Source of the DNA: an uncultured Bacteroidaceae bacterium
GTDB taxonomy: Bacteria > Bacteroidota > Bacteroidia > Bacteroidales > Bacteroidaceae
Assembly (NCBI GenBank): GCA_905233285.1
Contig: CAJODY010000009.1
Coordinates: 1 to 64,000 of the forward strand
Length of the DNA stretch: 64,000 bases
Direction: 5' to 3'
A program made the translations under genes and the position numbers. Below are positions 8,781 to 19,900 of this stretch, piece by piece (position 1 is the first letter of the stretch; each line of letters opens with the position of its first letter). The notes beneath the pieces are model-generated. The model did not search any database and was not told where the DNA came from. It saw only the letters and a list, made by a program, of their open reading frames with translations.

Positions 8781-11603
8781 TTATAGGAACTTGGAAGTGA
8801 TGCCTTTTCCGGAGGCAGCTACTTGTTCGGGGGTACCTGTTACGACAACCGTTCCGCCGGCTTCTCCACCTTCGGGACCCATGTCGATGATGTAGTCTGC
8901 CTGTTTGATAACATCGAGGTTGTGTTCGATGACGAGTACCGTATTCCCTTTTTCTACCAATCGCGTGAGGACATCCATGAGTATGCGGATGTCTTCGAAG
9001 TGAAGTCCGGTCGTCGGTTCATCTAATATATATAATGTGTTACCCGTATCACGTTTCGACAGTTCGGTAGCCAACTTGACACGCTGACTCTCACCACCCG
9101 AAAGCGTCGTAGAGGGTTGTCCCAGTTTTATGTATCCGAGTCCGACGTCCTGGATAGTCTTTATCTTAGTGAGAATCTGTGGTTGATTCTCGAAGAACTC
9201 CACAGCCTGATTGATAGTCATGTCGAGTACGTCGGCTATGCTCTTTCCACGAAATCGGACTTCGAGAGTCTCACGGTTATAGCGTTTACCACGACACTCC
9301 TCACAGGGTACCAATACGTCGGGCAGGAAGTTCATAGCGATAGTCTTATAACCGTTTCCGCCACAGGTCTCGCAGCGACCGCCTTTCACGTTGAACGAGA
9401 AACGTCCGGGTTTGTAACCGCGTATCTTCGCTTCGGGCATCTCGATGAAGAGGTTACGTATGTCGGTAAACACACCTGTATAGGTAGCCGGATTGGAACG
9501 GGGAGTACGTCCGAGCGGACTCTGATCCACACTCACCACCTTATCCAGATTCTCTATTCCCTCGATACTCTCGTATGGCAGCGGGTCTTTCAGTGAGCGG
9601 TAGAAATGCTGAGAGAGTATCGGTTGGAGGGTTTCGTTTATCAGAGTCGATTTGCCGCTTCCGCTCACTCCCGTCACTACAATCAGTTTGCCGAGGGGAA
9701 TCTCCACGCTTACGTTTTTCAGGTTATTGCCCGTAGCTCCATGGAGCACGATGCTCTTTCCACTACCCTTCCTACGCTTCTTCGGAACAGGTATTTCACG
9801 TTCACCATTCAGGTACTGTGCCGTAAGAGTATGAGTCTTGAGCATCTCGGCAGGAGTACCTTGGAACATAACTTCGCCTCCGTTGCGTCCCGCCTTCGGC
9901 CCCATATCGATGACATAGTCGGCATTGAGCATCATGTCCTTGTCGTGTTCAACCACCACAACGCTGTTACCTTCGTCGCGCAGGGTCTTGAGCGACTGAA
10001 TCAGTCGGTCGTTGTCACGCTGGTGCAGTCCGATGCTCGGTTCGTCAAGGATATAAAGCACGTTGACGAGTTTGGCACCTATCTGGGTTGCCAAACGAAT
10101 GCGCTGACTCTCGCCACCGGAGAGGCTTACGCTGCTACGTCCGAGGGAGAGGTAGTCGAGCCCCACGTTGAGCAGGAACTCCAGACGGGCACGTATCTCT
10201 TTGATTATCTCCACTGCCACCGCCTTCTGCTTTCCGGTAAGACGGTCCTCGATGCCTTGAGTCCATGCGTAGAGATGTTTGAGATCCATCTGCGACAGTT
10301 CGTAGATATTCTTGTTGTCGATTCGGAAATTCAGTGCTTCCTGATTCAAACGGGCTCCGTTGCACTGAGGACATACTGTTTCGCTATCGAACGAGTCGGC
10401 CCATTTCTGTGCTGAAGCCGACGTTTCTGCATCGCGCAGTTGTTTTATATATCGTGCAATACCTTCGTATTCAGTATAATAATCGCTGTTAGTGTGTATC
10501 AGTTCTGCCTTGATGCAGATGCGTTCCTGACGACCGTAAATGATTTCGCGGACTGCCTCGTCGTCCATATCTTTGACTGGTGTATTGAGGTCGTATCCAT
10601 GTGCTGCAAGTACCGCCTCTATCTGCCAGAAGATGAAAGCCTTCTTCATCTTTCCGAGCGGAGCCAAAGCCCCGTCGGCTACGGAGAGTCGGCGGTCGGG
10701 AATAATCTTATCCTCGTCGATGAGGCTTACCACGCCTAGTCCTTTGCAATGAGGGCACGCACCTTGTGGGGAGTTAAACGAGAAATTGTTGGGAGCCGGT
10801 TCGTGGTAGCAGAGTCCGGTAGTGGGACACATCAGTTGCTTGGAGTAGTATTTCAGCTGTTCGTTCCCCTGCTCTGCAATCATTATCTGTCCGTCGCCCA
10901 TCTTCATTGCCACTTCGAGACTCTTCTTCAGTCGTTCGGCATCCTTCGCGCTGACAGCCAGTTTATCGACCACCACTTCGATGTTATGCGTCTTGTAACG
11001 GTCCAGTTTCATACCTGGAGTTACCTCTACTATCTCGCCATCGACACGTGCCCACAGGTACCCTTTCTTCGTGATGCTTTCGAATAGTTCGCGGTAGTGT
11101 CCCTTTCGGCTACGCACCATAGGCGCAAGGATGTAGATGCGTCGTCCTTCGTAATTCTCCAGGATGAGTTGCTGAATCTGTTCCTCGGTGTATTTCACCA
11201 TCTTCTCGCCCGTCACGTAGCTGTAAGCTTCGCCGGCACGGGCAAAGAGAAGTCGGAGGTAGTCGTATATCTCTGTCACGGTTCCAACGGTGGAACGTGG
11301 ATTGCGGTTCACCGTCTTCTGCTCGATGCTTATGACAGGCGACAGACCACTTATCTTATCGACGTCAGGACGTTCGATGTTTCCAAGGAAATTGCGGACA
11401 TAAGCCGAGAACGTCTCGATGTAGCGTCGCTGACCCTCGGCAAAGAGAGTATCGAAGGCAAGCGACGACTTACCGCTTCCGCTCAGTCCGGTGATAACCG
11501 TCAGACTGTTGCGCGGAATCTGCACGTCCACATCCTTCAGGTTGTGAACTCTCGCACCTTCAATCCGTATTTCGTTGTTTGTCTGCTTAGTTTGAGTTTC
11601 CAT
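8781..11603 (-). CDS. uvrA: Excinuclease ABC subunit A
   Basis: Two ABC ATPase halves (GLSGSGKSSLAFDTLFAEGQRRY; GVSGSGKSTLI), zinc-finger CETCGGNGY...CEECRGKRYN. Confidence 0.98.
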   Translation of the reverse strand: METQTKQTNNEIRIEGARVHNLKDVDVQIPRNSLTVITGLSGSGKSSLAFDTLFAEGQRRYIETFSAYVRNFLGNIERPDVDKISGLSPVISIEQKTVNRNPRSTVGTVTEIYDYLRLLFARAGEAYSYVTGEKMVKYTEEQIQQLILENYEGRRIYILAPMVRSRKGHYRELFESITKKGYLWARVDGEIVEVTPGMKLDRYKTHNIEVVVDKLAVSAKDAERLKKSLEVAMKMGDGQIMIAEQGNEQLKYYSKQLMCPTTGLCYHEPAPNNFSFNSPQGACPHCKGLGVVSLIDEDKIIPDRRLSVADGALAPLGKMKKAFIFWQIEAVLAAHGYDLNTPVKDMDDEAVREIIYGRQERICIKAELIHTNSDYYTEYEGIARYIKQLRDAETSASAQKWADSFDSETVCPQCNGARLNQEALNFRIDNKNIYELSQMDLKHLYAWTQGIEDRLTGKQKAVAVEIIKEIRARLEFLLNVGLDYLSLGRSSVSLSGGESQRIRLATQIGAKLVNVLYILDEPSIGLHQRDNDRLIQSLKTLRDEGNSVVVVEHDKDMMLNADYVIDMGPKAGRNGGEVMFQGTPAEMLKTHTLTAQYLNGEREIPVPKKRRKGSGKSIVLHGATGNNLKNVSVEIPLGKLIVVTGVSGSGKSTLINETLQPILSQHFYRSLKDPLPYESIEGIENLDKVVSVDQSPLGRTPRSNPATYTGVFTDIRNLFIEMPEAKIRGYKPGRFSFNVKGGRCETCGGNGYKTIAMNFLPDVLVPCEECRGKRYNRETLEVRFRGKSIADVLDMTINQAVEFFENQPQILTKIKTIQDVGLGYIKLGQPSTTLSGGESQRVKLATELSKRDTGNTLYILDEPTTGLHFEDIRILMDVLTRLVEKGNTVLVIEHNLDVIKQADYIIDMGPEGGEAGGTVVVTGTPEQVAASGKGITSKFL

Positions 11604-12342
11604 CCGTTTCCTGATCCGACGTAAATCCTTTCAACACGTTGATAGCTTTCTTTACCTTATAAACCACTCCGTCGCTACCCTCAGCCACGAGATTGATGAA
11701 ATAAACACCGTCCTTTGCCACTCTGCCTCCGATGTATCCGTCCCAGATGCACAGTTTGTTGCCGGTTGATTTCTCGTGGGCTAATGCCTGTGCCATATCA
11801 CATGAAGCTATCTTCTTTCCCCAGCGGTTGAAGAGAACAGCCTCCAGTTTTACGATTGATTTGCATGTGACGAACAGGTAGTCGTTCTTGTCGTCGCCGT
11901 TGGGTGATATGCCGTCGGGACAAGTGAGTGACGACTCAGGAACAGTAAATGTGATGGGGTCTATATCGTCCACATCGACTGTCACACTGCCCAACTGATA
12001 GCTGTAAGCAAAACGCAGACTGTAAGTGCCCGTATCGTAAACGTCGAACGAAGTATCTTCTGTATCGCGTCTTATCAGCAGGCTCTCCGAACCGCTTACC
12101 ACCTTGCTGAGTTTCCACTCGTAATAGACCGTCGTAGTGCCGACGTTAGACATCTTTCCGTAGCAGTCGATATGGAGCGGAGCCTCTTCAGAGAAACTCT
12201 CACCGGCATTCACGGTTTTCGTCGAGCCGTCTTCCTTGGTTACATACTCTGCGATGGGTGCAGCGCTTGGTACTGTCTGAGCCCACAAGTGGGTTGCCAG
12301 CATACACATTATTAATATAGAAAGACACTGTTTCATGTTCAT
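11587..12342 (-). CDS. Secreted protein with gliding-motility/CHU_C-type (T9SS type B) C-terminal domain
   Basis: PDGISPNGDDKNDYLFVTC...LFNRWGKKIASC...WDGYIGGRVAKDGVYFINLVAEG. Likely start is MNMKQCLSILIMCMLATHLWAQ; overlaps the uvrA start by 17 bp. Confidence 0.75.
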   Translation of the reverse strand: MNMKQCLSILIMCMLATHLWAQTVPSAAPIAEYVTKEDGSTKTVNAGESFSEEAPLHIDCYGKMSNVGTTTVYYEWKLSKVVSGSESLLIRRDTEDTSFDVYDTGTYSLRFAYSYQLGSVTVDVDDIDPITFTVPESSLTCPDGISPNGDDKNDYLFVTCKSIVKLEAVLFNRWGKKIASCDMAQALAHEKSTGNKLCIWDGYIGGRVAKDGVYFINLVAEGSDGVVYKVKKAINVLKGFTSDQETDGNSN

Positions 12343-12448
12343 TTCGGTATTTCTGCGCGAAGTTACGAAGAAATTTAGATTTTTCACTTTTCACGTTTTA
12401 CTTTTCGCTCTAAATGTCATAACTTTGCATCATTAAACAAATAAAGAA

Positions 12449-13594
12449 ATGAAGAAACTTATCTTTTCATACCTGTTGCTGCTTGCAAACGTATGTGTAT
12501 TGAACGCGCAGGAGTATGTCTGCAATACAGAACAGATTCACGTGGCAGTTGTCATGCCGTTCGACCTCGACAACAATGCAAAGAGCATAGAAGCAAAGAA
12601 AGCTCTCGACTTCTACAAGGGCATTCTCCTTACTGTCGATTCGATGAAACATGCAGGAGTAAGTATCGACGTGCTGGCACTCGACGAGGGTTCTGCAGAA
12701 AACTCAAAGATTGAGAACGTGGTTCAGCACCCGTTCCTCAAGGAAGCCGACGTCATCATAGGACCGGGACGCAACGCCAACATAGTGGCATTGGCCAGTT
12801 TCGCACAGATACACCGCGTGCCATTGGTAGTGCCGTTTACCAATACTCCTAACATCCCTGAAGGCAAACCATACGTGTTCCAATGCAACACCAAGCACTC
12901 AGCTCACTACACTAAGGTGTTCAACCGTTTTGTGAAGTTCCACAGCAATGAGAACATCCTGTTCGTCAATATAAACGACAACCAGAGCGGTACATTCACG
13001 TCAGAGTTTACAAATCACCTGGTTGAGAATGCTATTCCCTATCACCACATCGACTTCTCAGAGTTTGACGACCAACTTTTAGAACTTTTGGACTCCACAC
13101 GTAACAACGTGCTCATCCCTTCGTCGCCGTCAGCAAAGGCATTCGACATGCTCTGTCTGAAGCTTGACGACATGAAGATACTCGACAAGTATCAGATACA
13201 ACTCATCGGTACTCCTGAGTGGCAGACCCTGCCAGCAAAGAGTCAGAAGAACATGTACCGATACAAGGCTACGTTCTTCACAGCATATTATAACAACAAC
13301 CTGTCGTCGCGTACGAAGGCATTCATCAACAAATTCAATGACGCCTTCCACCACGAGCAGTATGGCAGCTATCCGCGTTATGGCGAGATGGGACACGACA
13401 TATCCGCATTCTTCCTTACTGCCATTCAGCGATACGGCAACCAGTTGTTCAAGAACATACAACGTCACGACTACAATTCGCTGCAGTTGCCACTCCACTT
13501 CGTACGCAACAACGACAGCAGCGGATTTACCAACCAAGCCACATACGTCATCTATTACAAGCCGGAAGGTGACGTAATACTCAGCACGTTCTAA
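12449..13594 (+). CDS. Periplasmic-binding-protein-fold (type 1, ABC receptor-like) secreted protein
   Basis: Signal peptide; IHVAVVMPFDLDNN...KALDFYKGILLTVDSMKHAG...DVIIGPGRNANIVALASFA. Confidence 0.65.
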   Translation: MKKLIFSYLLLLANVCVLNAQEYVCNTEQIHVAVVMPFDLDNNAKSIEAKKALDFYKGILLTVDSMKHAGVSIDVLALDEGSAENSKIENVVQHPFLKEADVIIGPGRNANIVALASFAQIHRVPLVVPFTNTPNIPEGKPYVFQCNTKHSAHYTKVFNRFVKFHSNENILFVNINDNQSGTFTSEFTNHLVENAIPYHHIDFSEFDDQLLELLDSTRNNVLIPSSPSAKAFDMLCLKLDDMKILDKYQIQLIGTPEWQTLPAKSQKNMYRYKATFFTAYYNNNLSSRTKAFINKFNDAFHHEQYGSYPRYGEMGHDISAFFLTAIQRYGNQLFKNIQRHDYNSLQLPLHFVRNNDSSGFTNQATYVIYYKPEGDVILSTF

Positions 13595-14316
13595 TGCTAT
13601 TTCAACTGCGCACATACTCCGTCATTGCAGTGCTCTGCCTGTGCTCCACCCTTTCAGCACAGGTAGGTCAGCATCGTTCCGACTTTGCCATCGGAGCTAC
13701 TGTCGGATGGGATATGAACCGCAAGAACTTCGTGCCTAAAATCAAGCAGACCTATCTGCAGTCGCCCCTCATTGGATTTGTTGCACGCTACATCTGTGAG
13801 AAATACTTCACCTGTATAGCAGGTGTTCAGGCAGAACTCAACTACAACAACCTCGGATGGAAGGAAGTGATTGAGGACGGTTCGAACAACACCTACTCGC
13901 GCCATCTCCACTACATCGAAATGCCTATTATGATGCAGATGGGATGGGGTCGCGAAGTGCGCGGACTGAAATTCGTCTTCATGGCAGGTCCGCAGTTTGG
14001 ATTCCTCATTGGCGACAAGGCTAATGCCGGTGGTGACGGAACATGGGACACATCGAAGCGTCCGCAGGGTGTCACCTACCAGTACGAACACGACCCCGAC
14101 AATATGTTCGACTACGGAATTGCAGCCGGACTGGGTGTAGAACTCTCCACCGCCATCGGACATTTCATACTCGAAGGACGCTACTATTACGGACTGGGCG
14201 ATACGTACGACAACAGCAAGAAAGGGTTCTTCAGTCGCTCAGCAAATCAAACTATACAAGCCAAACTGACCTACCTGATAGATATAAATCGTACAAAAAA
14301 TTGCATTAGGAAGTAA
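13594..14316 (+). CDS. PorT-like outer membrane beta-barrel protein
   Basis: Signal peptide; DFAIGATVGWDMNRKNF...CIAGVQAELNYNNLGWKE...IEMPIMMQMGWG. 1-bp stop/start overlap with the upstream gene. Confidence 0.65.
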   Translation: MLFQLRTYSVIAVLCLCSTLSAQVGQHRSDFAIGATVGWDMNRKNFVPKIKQTYLQSPLIGFVARYICEKYFTCIAGVQAELNYNNLGWKEVIEDGSNNTYSRHLHYIEMPIMMQMGWGREVRGLKFVFMAGPQFGFLIGDKANAGGDGTWDTSKRPQGVTYQYEHDPDNMFDYGIAAGLGVELSTAIGHFILEGRYYYGLGDTYDNSKKGFFSRSANQTIQAKLTYLIDINRTKNCIRK

Positions 14317-14331
14317 AAAAGTGCAAAAAAA

Positions 14332-14363
14332 TTTGCACGTTATAAAATAATAGCATATTTTTG
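14332..14363 (+). promoter_or_regulatory. Bacteroidetes-type promoter (TTTG ... TAnnTTTG)
   Basis: TTTG at 14332 and TATTTTTG at 14356-14363, spaced 20 nt. Confidence 0.6.
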
Positions 14364-14369
14364 CCAACG

Positions 14370-14680
14370 AACAACAAACAAAACAAGCGAACATTGACAT
14401 AATAAAGAGTCGGGGGATAAGGATCGATCGGGATACTCATCAAATTATTACTGAAAACCGAGAACGCATTTAACTAATGGCGGGCCACGCCCCTGTCGCC
14501 AGGTCTTCGAGCCTGGAGTTTCGGCAGTAACGGTAACTCTTCGAGTCGGTGGATTACAAAGGTTAAAGTAGCACTCAAATCTTATATTACTCGGAGTTTC
14601 ATCACATCTCCTCCCCGACCCTTCACTATACGACAAGGAGGCAATCAACATCAACGAATTGACTGTCTCCTTGTTTTTGT
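14370..14680 (+). ncRNA. Structured small RNA candidate (possibly 6S/Bacteroidales-1-like)
   Basis: Promoter upstream; GTCGGGG (14409-14415) pairs with CCCCGAC (14613-14619) to close a ~211-nt domain; internal hairpin CCAGGtcttcgagCCTGG; 3' terminator ACAAGGAG...CTCCTTGTTTTTG (14633-14678). No plausible ORF on the plus strand. Confidence 0.6.
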
Positions 14681-14708
14681 ATAAAAAAACTAAAACCACT
14701 CATATACT

Positions 14709-16799
14709 ATGTACAGACTACCCCTTTCAATCCTCCTTGCTGTTTCATCAATGACAGCAAGTGCACAGCAGACATTCCAATTCGGCACATACACCTCGCC
14801 CCAGAGCCGCACATATCAGGTTGACAGCCATAGTTTCATCATCGACGGCACACCTGTCATCCCCGTCATGGGCGAAATCCACTATTCGCGTGTTCCGGAA
14901 CGCGACTGGCGACGTGAAGTGCGCAAGATGAAAGCCGGTGGCATCACGACCATCGCCACTTACGTCTTCTGGATTCACCACGAAGCCGAGCAGGGCAAGT
15001 GGGACTGGAGCGGAAACCGTAACCTCCGTCGTTTCGTGCAGATATGTGGCGAGGAAGGTATGTACGTAGTGCTGCGCGTAGGTCCGTTCTGTCACGGAGA
15101 AGTATATCAGGGAGGCTTTCCCGACTGGGTAGTCGAAAACTCAATAAATAATCCGAAGGAGTGGAAACTGCGTACTTTAGCCCCAGGCTTCATCGCTGCT
15201 ACGACCAACCTCTACAATAATATCTTTGCACAGGTGAACGGTCTGCAATGGAAAGACGGCGGTCCCATCGTAGGCATGCAGATCGAAAACGAGTGCCGTG
15301 GTCCGTGGCCCTACTACTCACGTCTGAAACAACTGGCACAACAGGCAGGCTTCGACCTACCCTTCTACACCCGTACCGGTTGGCCCAAACTCAACGGGAA
15401 AGAAGTATTCGGCGAGATGCTTCCGCTCTACGGCGACTATGCCGACGGATTCTGGGATCGCTCGCTAAAAGATATGCCGGGCGACTATCCTAACGCCTTC
15501 ATCATGAAGAGCACACGTCTTTCGGCAGTAATAGCCACAGAGACCTTCGGCACCAATCAGGACACGAAGATGGAACAGAAAGACCTTCAATATCCCTACC
15601 TCACCTGCGAACTCGGAGGCGGCATGATGCAGGCTTACCACCGTCGCATCAACATGTCGGGCAACGAAGTCAAGCCGCTCGCCATCTGCAAACTCGGTTC
15701 CGGCTCTAACCTCCCGGGCTACTACATGTACCACGGCGGTACTAACCCCTATAACCCCAAGCACACGATGGCAGAGACACAGAACTCCCGTGCCACCAAC
15801 CATAACGATATGCCATACATGTCGTACGACTTCCAATGCCCGCTCGGTGAGATGGGACAGCCCCTGCCTGCAGCCTACCACTCCTCACGTCTGCTCCATC
15901 AGATGCTTGCCGACTGGGGCAGCAAATTGGCACGTATGGATATCGACACACTCTCCGAGCATTATAGTCGTCGCGGCTCGTTCGAGTTCTTCAACGACTA
16001 CGTGCGCATCCTGAACGAAGGCGGACAGGCTTACTGCACTCTTCGCGACTATACTATCGGCAACGACCGCATCGACTGGACTACTGTCGAACCGTTCTGC
16101 AAGGCAGACGACACCATCTACTTCATCGAGATTCAGGGCAAGCGTCCGCAACTCTCAGTCAACGGCAAGAAATACACGGCAAAACTGAATAAGCCTTTCC
16201 GTGCCGGAGGACTGACCCTTTGCGTACTTTCCAAGGACAAAGCCTACACAGCATTCAAGATTGACGGTCGTCTGGAGTATGCCCAGCATCAGGGCATCCT
16301 ATACAAAGACGGTGAGCAGCTCGTAGAAGAATACTGGCAGACCATCCCTGGTGCCTCCATCACGGCACAGCAGGTCCAACAGGCTGCAGCTCCACGAAAA
16401 GTAGAGATGGGAGTACAGAAAGTAGCAGCCATGCCTGCCGACAGCGACTTCGACCATGCTGCCGTATGGACTCTGCCTGCAGAACAGTTGGCACAGTACG
16501 GCGACCGTACCGACGACATTTTCCTGAAGATAAACTATCAGGGCGACGTAGCTCGAGTATATGCCGACGGTATACTCGTTGCTGACAACTTCTGGAACGG
16601 CAAATCGATGCTCGTACGCCTTTCCGACATCATAGGTCGTCGTGCCGAACTGCGCATCCTGCCTCTCTCAGCCGACTATCCCATCTACTTCCAGGAGGCA
16701 CAGCGCAACATCCTGAAGCAAGCACCTAACGGAATCCTACTCTCCCTTGACAGTATAGAGCTCCTCGAACGGAGAACAGAGACCTGTTCTAAGCGCTGA
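14709..16799 (+). CDS. Secreted beta-galactosidase, GH35 family
   Basis: GTPVIPVMGEIHYSRVPERDWRREVRKMKAGGITTIATYVFWIHHE...GGPIVGMQIENEC. Confidence 0.92.
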   Translation: MYRLPLSILLAVSSMTASAQQTFQFGTYTSPQSRTYQVDSHSFIIDGTPVIPVMGEIHYSRVPERDWRREVRKMKAGGITTIATYVFWIHHEAEQGKWDWSGNRNLRRFVQICGEEGMYVVLRVGPFCHGEVYQGGFPDWVVENSINNPKEWKLRTLAPGFIAATTNLYNNIFAQVNGLQWKDGGPIVGMQIENECRGPWPYYSRLKQLAQQAGFDLPFYTRTGWPKLNGKEVFGEMLPLYGDYADGFWDRSLKDMPGDYPNAFIMKSTRLSAVIATETFGTNQDTKMEQKDLQYPYLTCELGGGMMQAYHRRINMSGNEVKPLAICKLGSGSNLPGYYMYHGGTNPYNPKHTMAETQNSRATNHNDMPYMSYDFQCPLGEMGQPLPAAYHSSRLLHQMLADWGSKLARMDIDTLSEHYSRRGSFEFFNDYVRILNEGGQAYCTLRDYTIGNDRIDWTTVEPFCKADDTIYFIEIQGKRPQLSVNGKKYTAKLNKPFRAGGLTLCVLSKDKAYTAFKIDGRLEYAQHQGILYKDGEQLVEEYWQTIPGASITAQQVQQAAAPRKVEMGVQKVAAMPADSDFDHAAVWTLPAEQLAQYGDRTDDIFLKINYQGDVARVYADGILVADNFWNGKSMLVRLSDIIGRRAELRILPLSADYPIYFQEAQRNILKQAPNGILLSLDSIELLERRTETCSKR

Positions 16800-16820
16800 A
16801 TGTTTCATGCGGGCGCAATG

Positions 16821-16864
16821 AACGTTTCAGTTCAGCGCTTCAAACGTTTCAGTTCAGCGCTTCT
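16821..16864. repeat. 22-bp tandem duplication
   Basis: AACGTTTCAGTTCAGCGCTTCA / AACGTTTCAGTTCAGCGCTTCT. Confidence 0.9.
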
Positions 16865-16884
16865 CCAGACAACAGCTGAGAAAG

Positions 16885-16920
16885 AAAAAAGAGGATGCAT
16901 TTGACATCCTCTTTTCTTTT
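16885..16920. terminator. Bidirectional terminator between the GH35 gene and the giant gene
   Basis: aaaaaaGAGGATGcatttgaCATCCTCttttctttt. Confidence 0.8.
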
Positions 16921-16922
16921 GC

Positions 16923-19900
16923 TTAAATCTTTATCTTCTTGCCTTGAACGATGTAGATACCTGGCGAGAGTCGCTGGCGCCAAGTGCCGTCCTGCACTTG
17001 CTCCTCACTTGCCACCTTGCGGCCAGAGAGGTCATATACTCCGTTGCCATACTCCTGCATCTGTGGCTGAGTCTGCTCTTCGTCCTGAATTTCTTCCTCT
17101 TCAATGTCGTCGAAGAGTACAGGAACGAACTGCGGCTTATTTGCTATCTTACGCGACTTGGCACCACCACTAGGAACACTAGGAGCACGGTAATAAACCT
17201 TGTTGTGAAGGACGTAGTTGTTGTTTCTCTGCCACATTGACTGCAATGCATCGTGTTCTTTGTTCGGTGTTGCATTGATATAGAACCCGACGCCTGTTTT
17301 TGCCGATTCAACCTTAGGAGCAGTAACAACACCTGTACTAGGATCATCTATACTTGCTGCACTGGTAAACGGCAAACCAAGGGTATATACAACATTTGAA
17401 GCATCAGGTGTCAGCAACTGCTCCAGGTATGTACCCAGAAGGTCTGTGGTAATCGATGATACTGTTGTTGGCGAGGTTGTTGGAAGAGTCAATGTCACAA
17501 CATCAGTTTCATCTGTAATACGGATGATGACAGGCGTACCTGCTGGTACAAACTTGCCTTCTGCATAATCTACTGCATTTACAGTCGCAGCAGGAACAGC
17601 AGTCGGATGCAGACCTGCATTGTCCCATGTCTTGCAGTAATATGCGTAATAAGTATGACCACCGCCATCGTTTGGAAGCAGTACGTCGAATGGTGCATAG
17701 AATGTTGCATAATAGTGACCGTCACCACCTTGGTTGGTAGCAACTTTCAGTCCTTGTTTTTTTGCAGGTTCCATACACCACTTACTACCATCGACAGGTA
17801 CATTCTCATAGTATTTCAATTCATATATGGAATCATTCCGGGCGTAGTTGATATAATGTCTTCTACTATCTTCATCGTTGTATATGATGACAACTGCGCC
17901 ACCGATATCTGCCACCTTAAAGCTCGTGGGTTCACCCTCAGCCGTCATTACAGCATGACCATAATGTTCCGTTGTCTGAACACCTTGCACATAAAGTCCT
18001 TGGGTCTGAATGGTAGCGCCTGTTGCGCTTCCAGTGAATAGGAAGATGGTCGATGCATCATACTCTGTTGCAGGAATTGGAATCTCGCCACGTGTGGCTG
18101 CCGTTTCTGTGAATCCAGAACCCAGTCCACCTTCACCTGCAAAGGTAGTGCTAGTACCTACTTTGCTGTAGAAATGCATAGGGATTGCAGTACTGCTCTC
18201 GCCTGCTGTTTTCTCTATATCATGCAGATATCCGCTGGCATAGCGTTGAGGACTGAGGCTTGACGCACCTGGCTGATTACACAGACGATAGTAGCCAGGA
18301 GAATATGGTACAATGTTATCATCGTTGTAACATATCGTCTGCAATTCGCGAACAAGTCTCATTGGGTTTGCTGCATAGGTAGTCTGAGCGTTTTCATAGG
18401 CTGTCTTACCCGCATCATTCAGTCCACCTACATTACCTGCACCCTGATAGTATGGATTCATCAGCTCTTGGCTCAATCCATAGGTCCACTCCTTCACTGG
18501 TGTATCGGCGCTGAGTACCAGTTTCCCGTCTTCTGGGTCTCCTGGGTCTCCAGACTCTACCACACTGAGGAATAGTGTGTTGTCTGTATTCAGCAATGGA
18601 TGCACACGGAAAGTACCACTATTAGGATTGGTACTTGGTAACAGTTCATAAATATCCCTATTAGCATTTGAAGCAGTAGCGCCCATCTTGACTTCCTCGC
18701 CGGCATCAATATAGTCTGTTGTCAACACCTCCGTTGTTCCTCCATTATTCTTATAGATATAGCGATTGTACGACTTAAATCCGTATGGGTCGCCCAATGG
18801 TGACCACAAATAGTCGTTGGTGTAGTGCAAGGCACGACCTTCCTCGGCTCTCATACCACGAACGAAGGTGTAGTGTGCCAACTGCGGCGTAGCATCAGCG
18901 GTCTCGAAGGTGTACCACAGGTTCTGGCCCACACTCGTCACGAAGTCTAAACCGGCATTGGTTGCCAGACCTGTGTCGAACTTATAGACAACGTTGACAA
19001 CCACATCCTGGTCGATGAGTGTTTCGTCAGTCATCAACCTAGTTCGCTTCAGACCCTTATACTTGTCTTCCAAAGCCGTAATTGGATTTCCTTCTTTGGT
19101 ATAAATTCCCTCAATGTAGAAATCGAACAAACAGTTCGGACGATAGAAGATGTTTGGTAATACCAGTTCGTCACCGATACTTACCGAACCGGCATCGTAG
19201 CTGTAGGTATGATATACTGCAGGATTGCCCCACGACAAGGTAGAGCCTAACTGATATTTCTCACCAGCATAGTGAGTTCCCTCACCTGTATTCACTGATG
19301 TCAGGTCACGCTGGGTGGTACCATTAATCGTCTTAGTAGTTAGAGTGCCCGATTCTGTTTCTCTGAAGTCGATATTCACAGTATTACCTGTATTGGCAAT
19401 TATCAGATGATATTTCAGGTTGTGGATGGACAGACCGAAGATTATGTATTTTGTAGGATTGGTGGTCACAGTTGTCTGACCGTATCCGCTGAGTATGTCG
19501 TCATCACCTGTCTTCTGCAAAATGCCATAGTCGTAACTGGGATTTTTCAACAGCATGAAGGTCGGAGCACTGCCCTCTGCCACCATCGTCGAGGTACCAT
19601 TTAAGTATTTACCACCCTTATGCTTAATCTTGAGACCGTAGGGATCGTCTCCTGTAAAGTACCAGACAAACTCCGTGTTTCCTGAAAGTGCATGACTGTT
19701 TCCGTCGCTGACTGCCGAATTGTCTGTGGACTGCATCATATCGTCGCTATCCCAAATGATGTTGTATGGCAGACCGCCTTTGATGTTCATTGCCACATCG
19801 ACCGATGATGCACCACGAGCCACTTGACCCGTACCAGTCGCATTACGTATGTTCGGAATCTTAAACTCTGTCGAGTCCATGTCATAGGCTCCGTAGCGCA

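Noticed and set aside
14448-14699. 83-aa minus-strand ORF in the ncRNA region
   Set aside because: Antisense to a structured RNA candidate with its own promoter and terminator.
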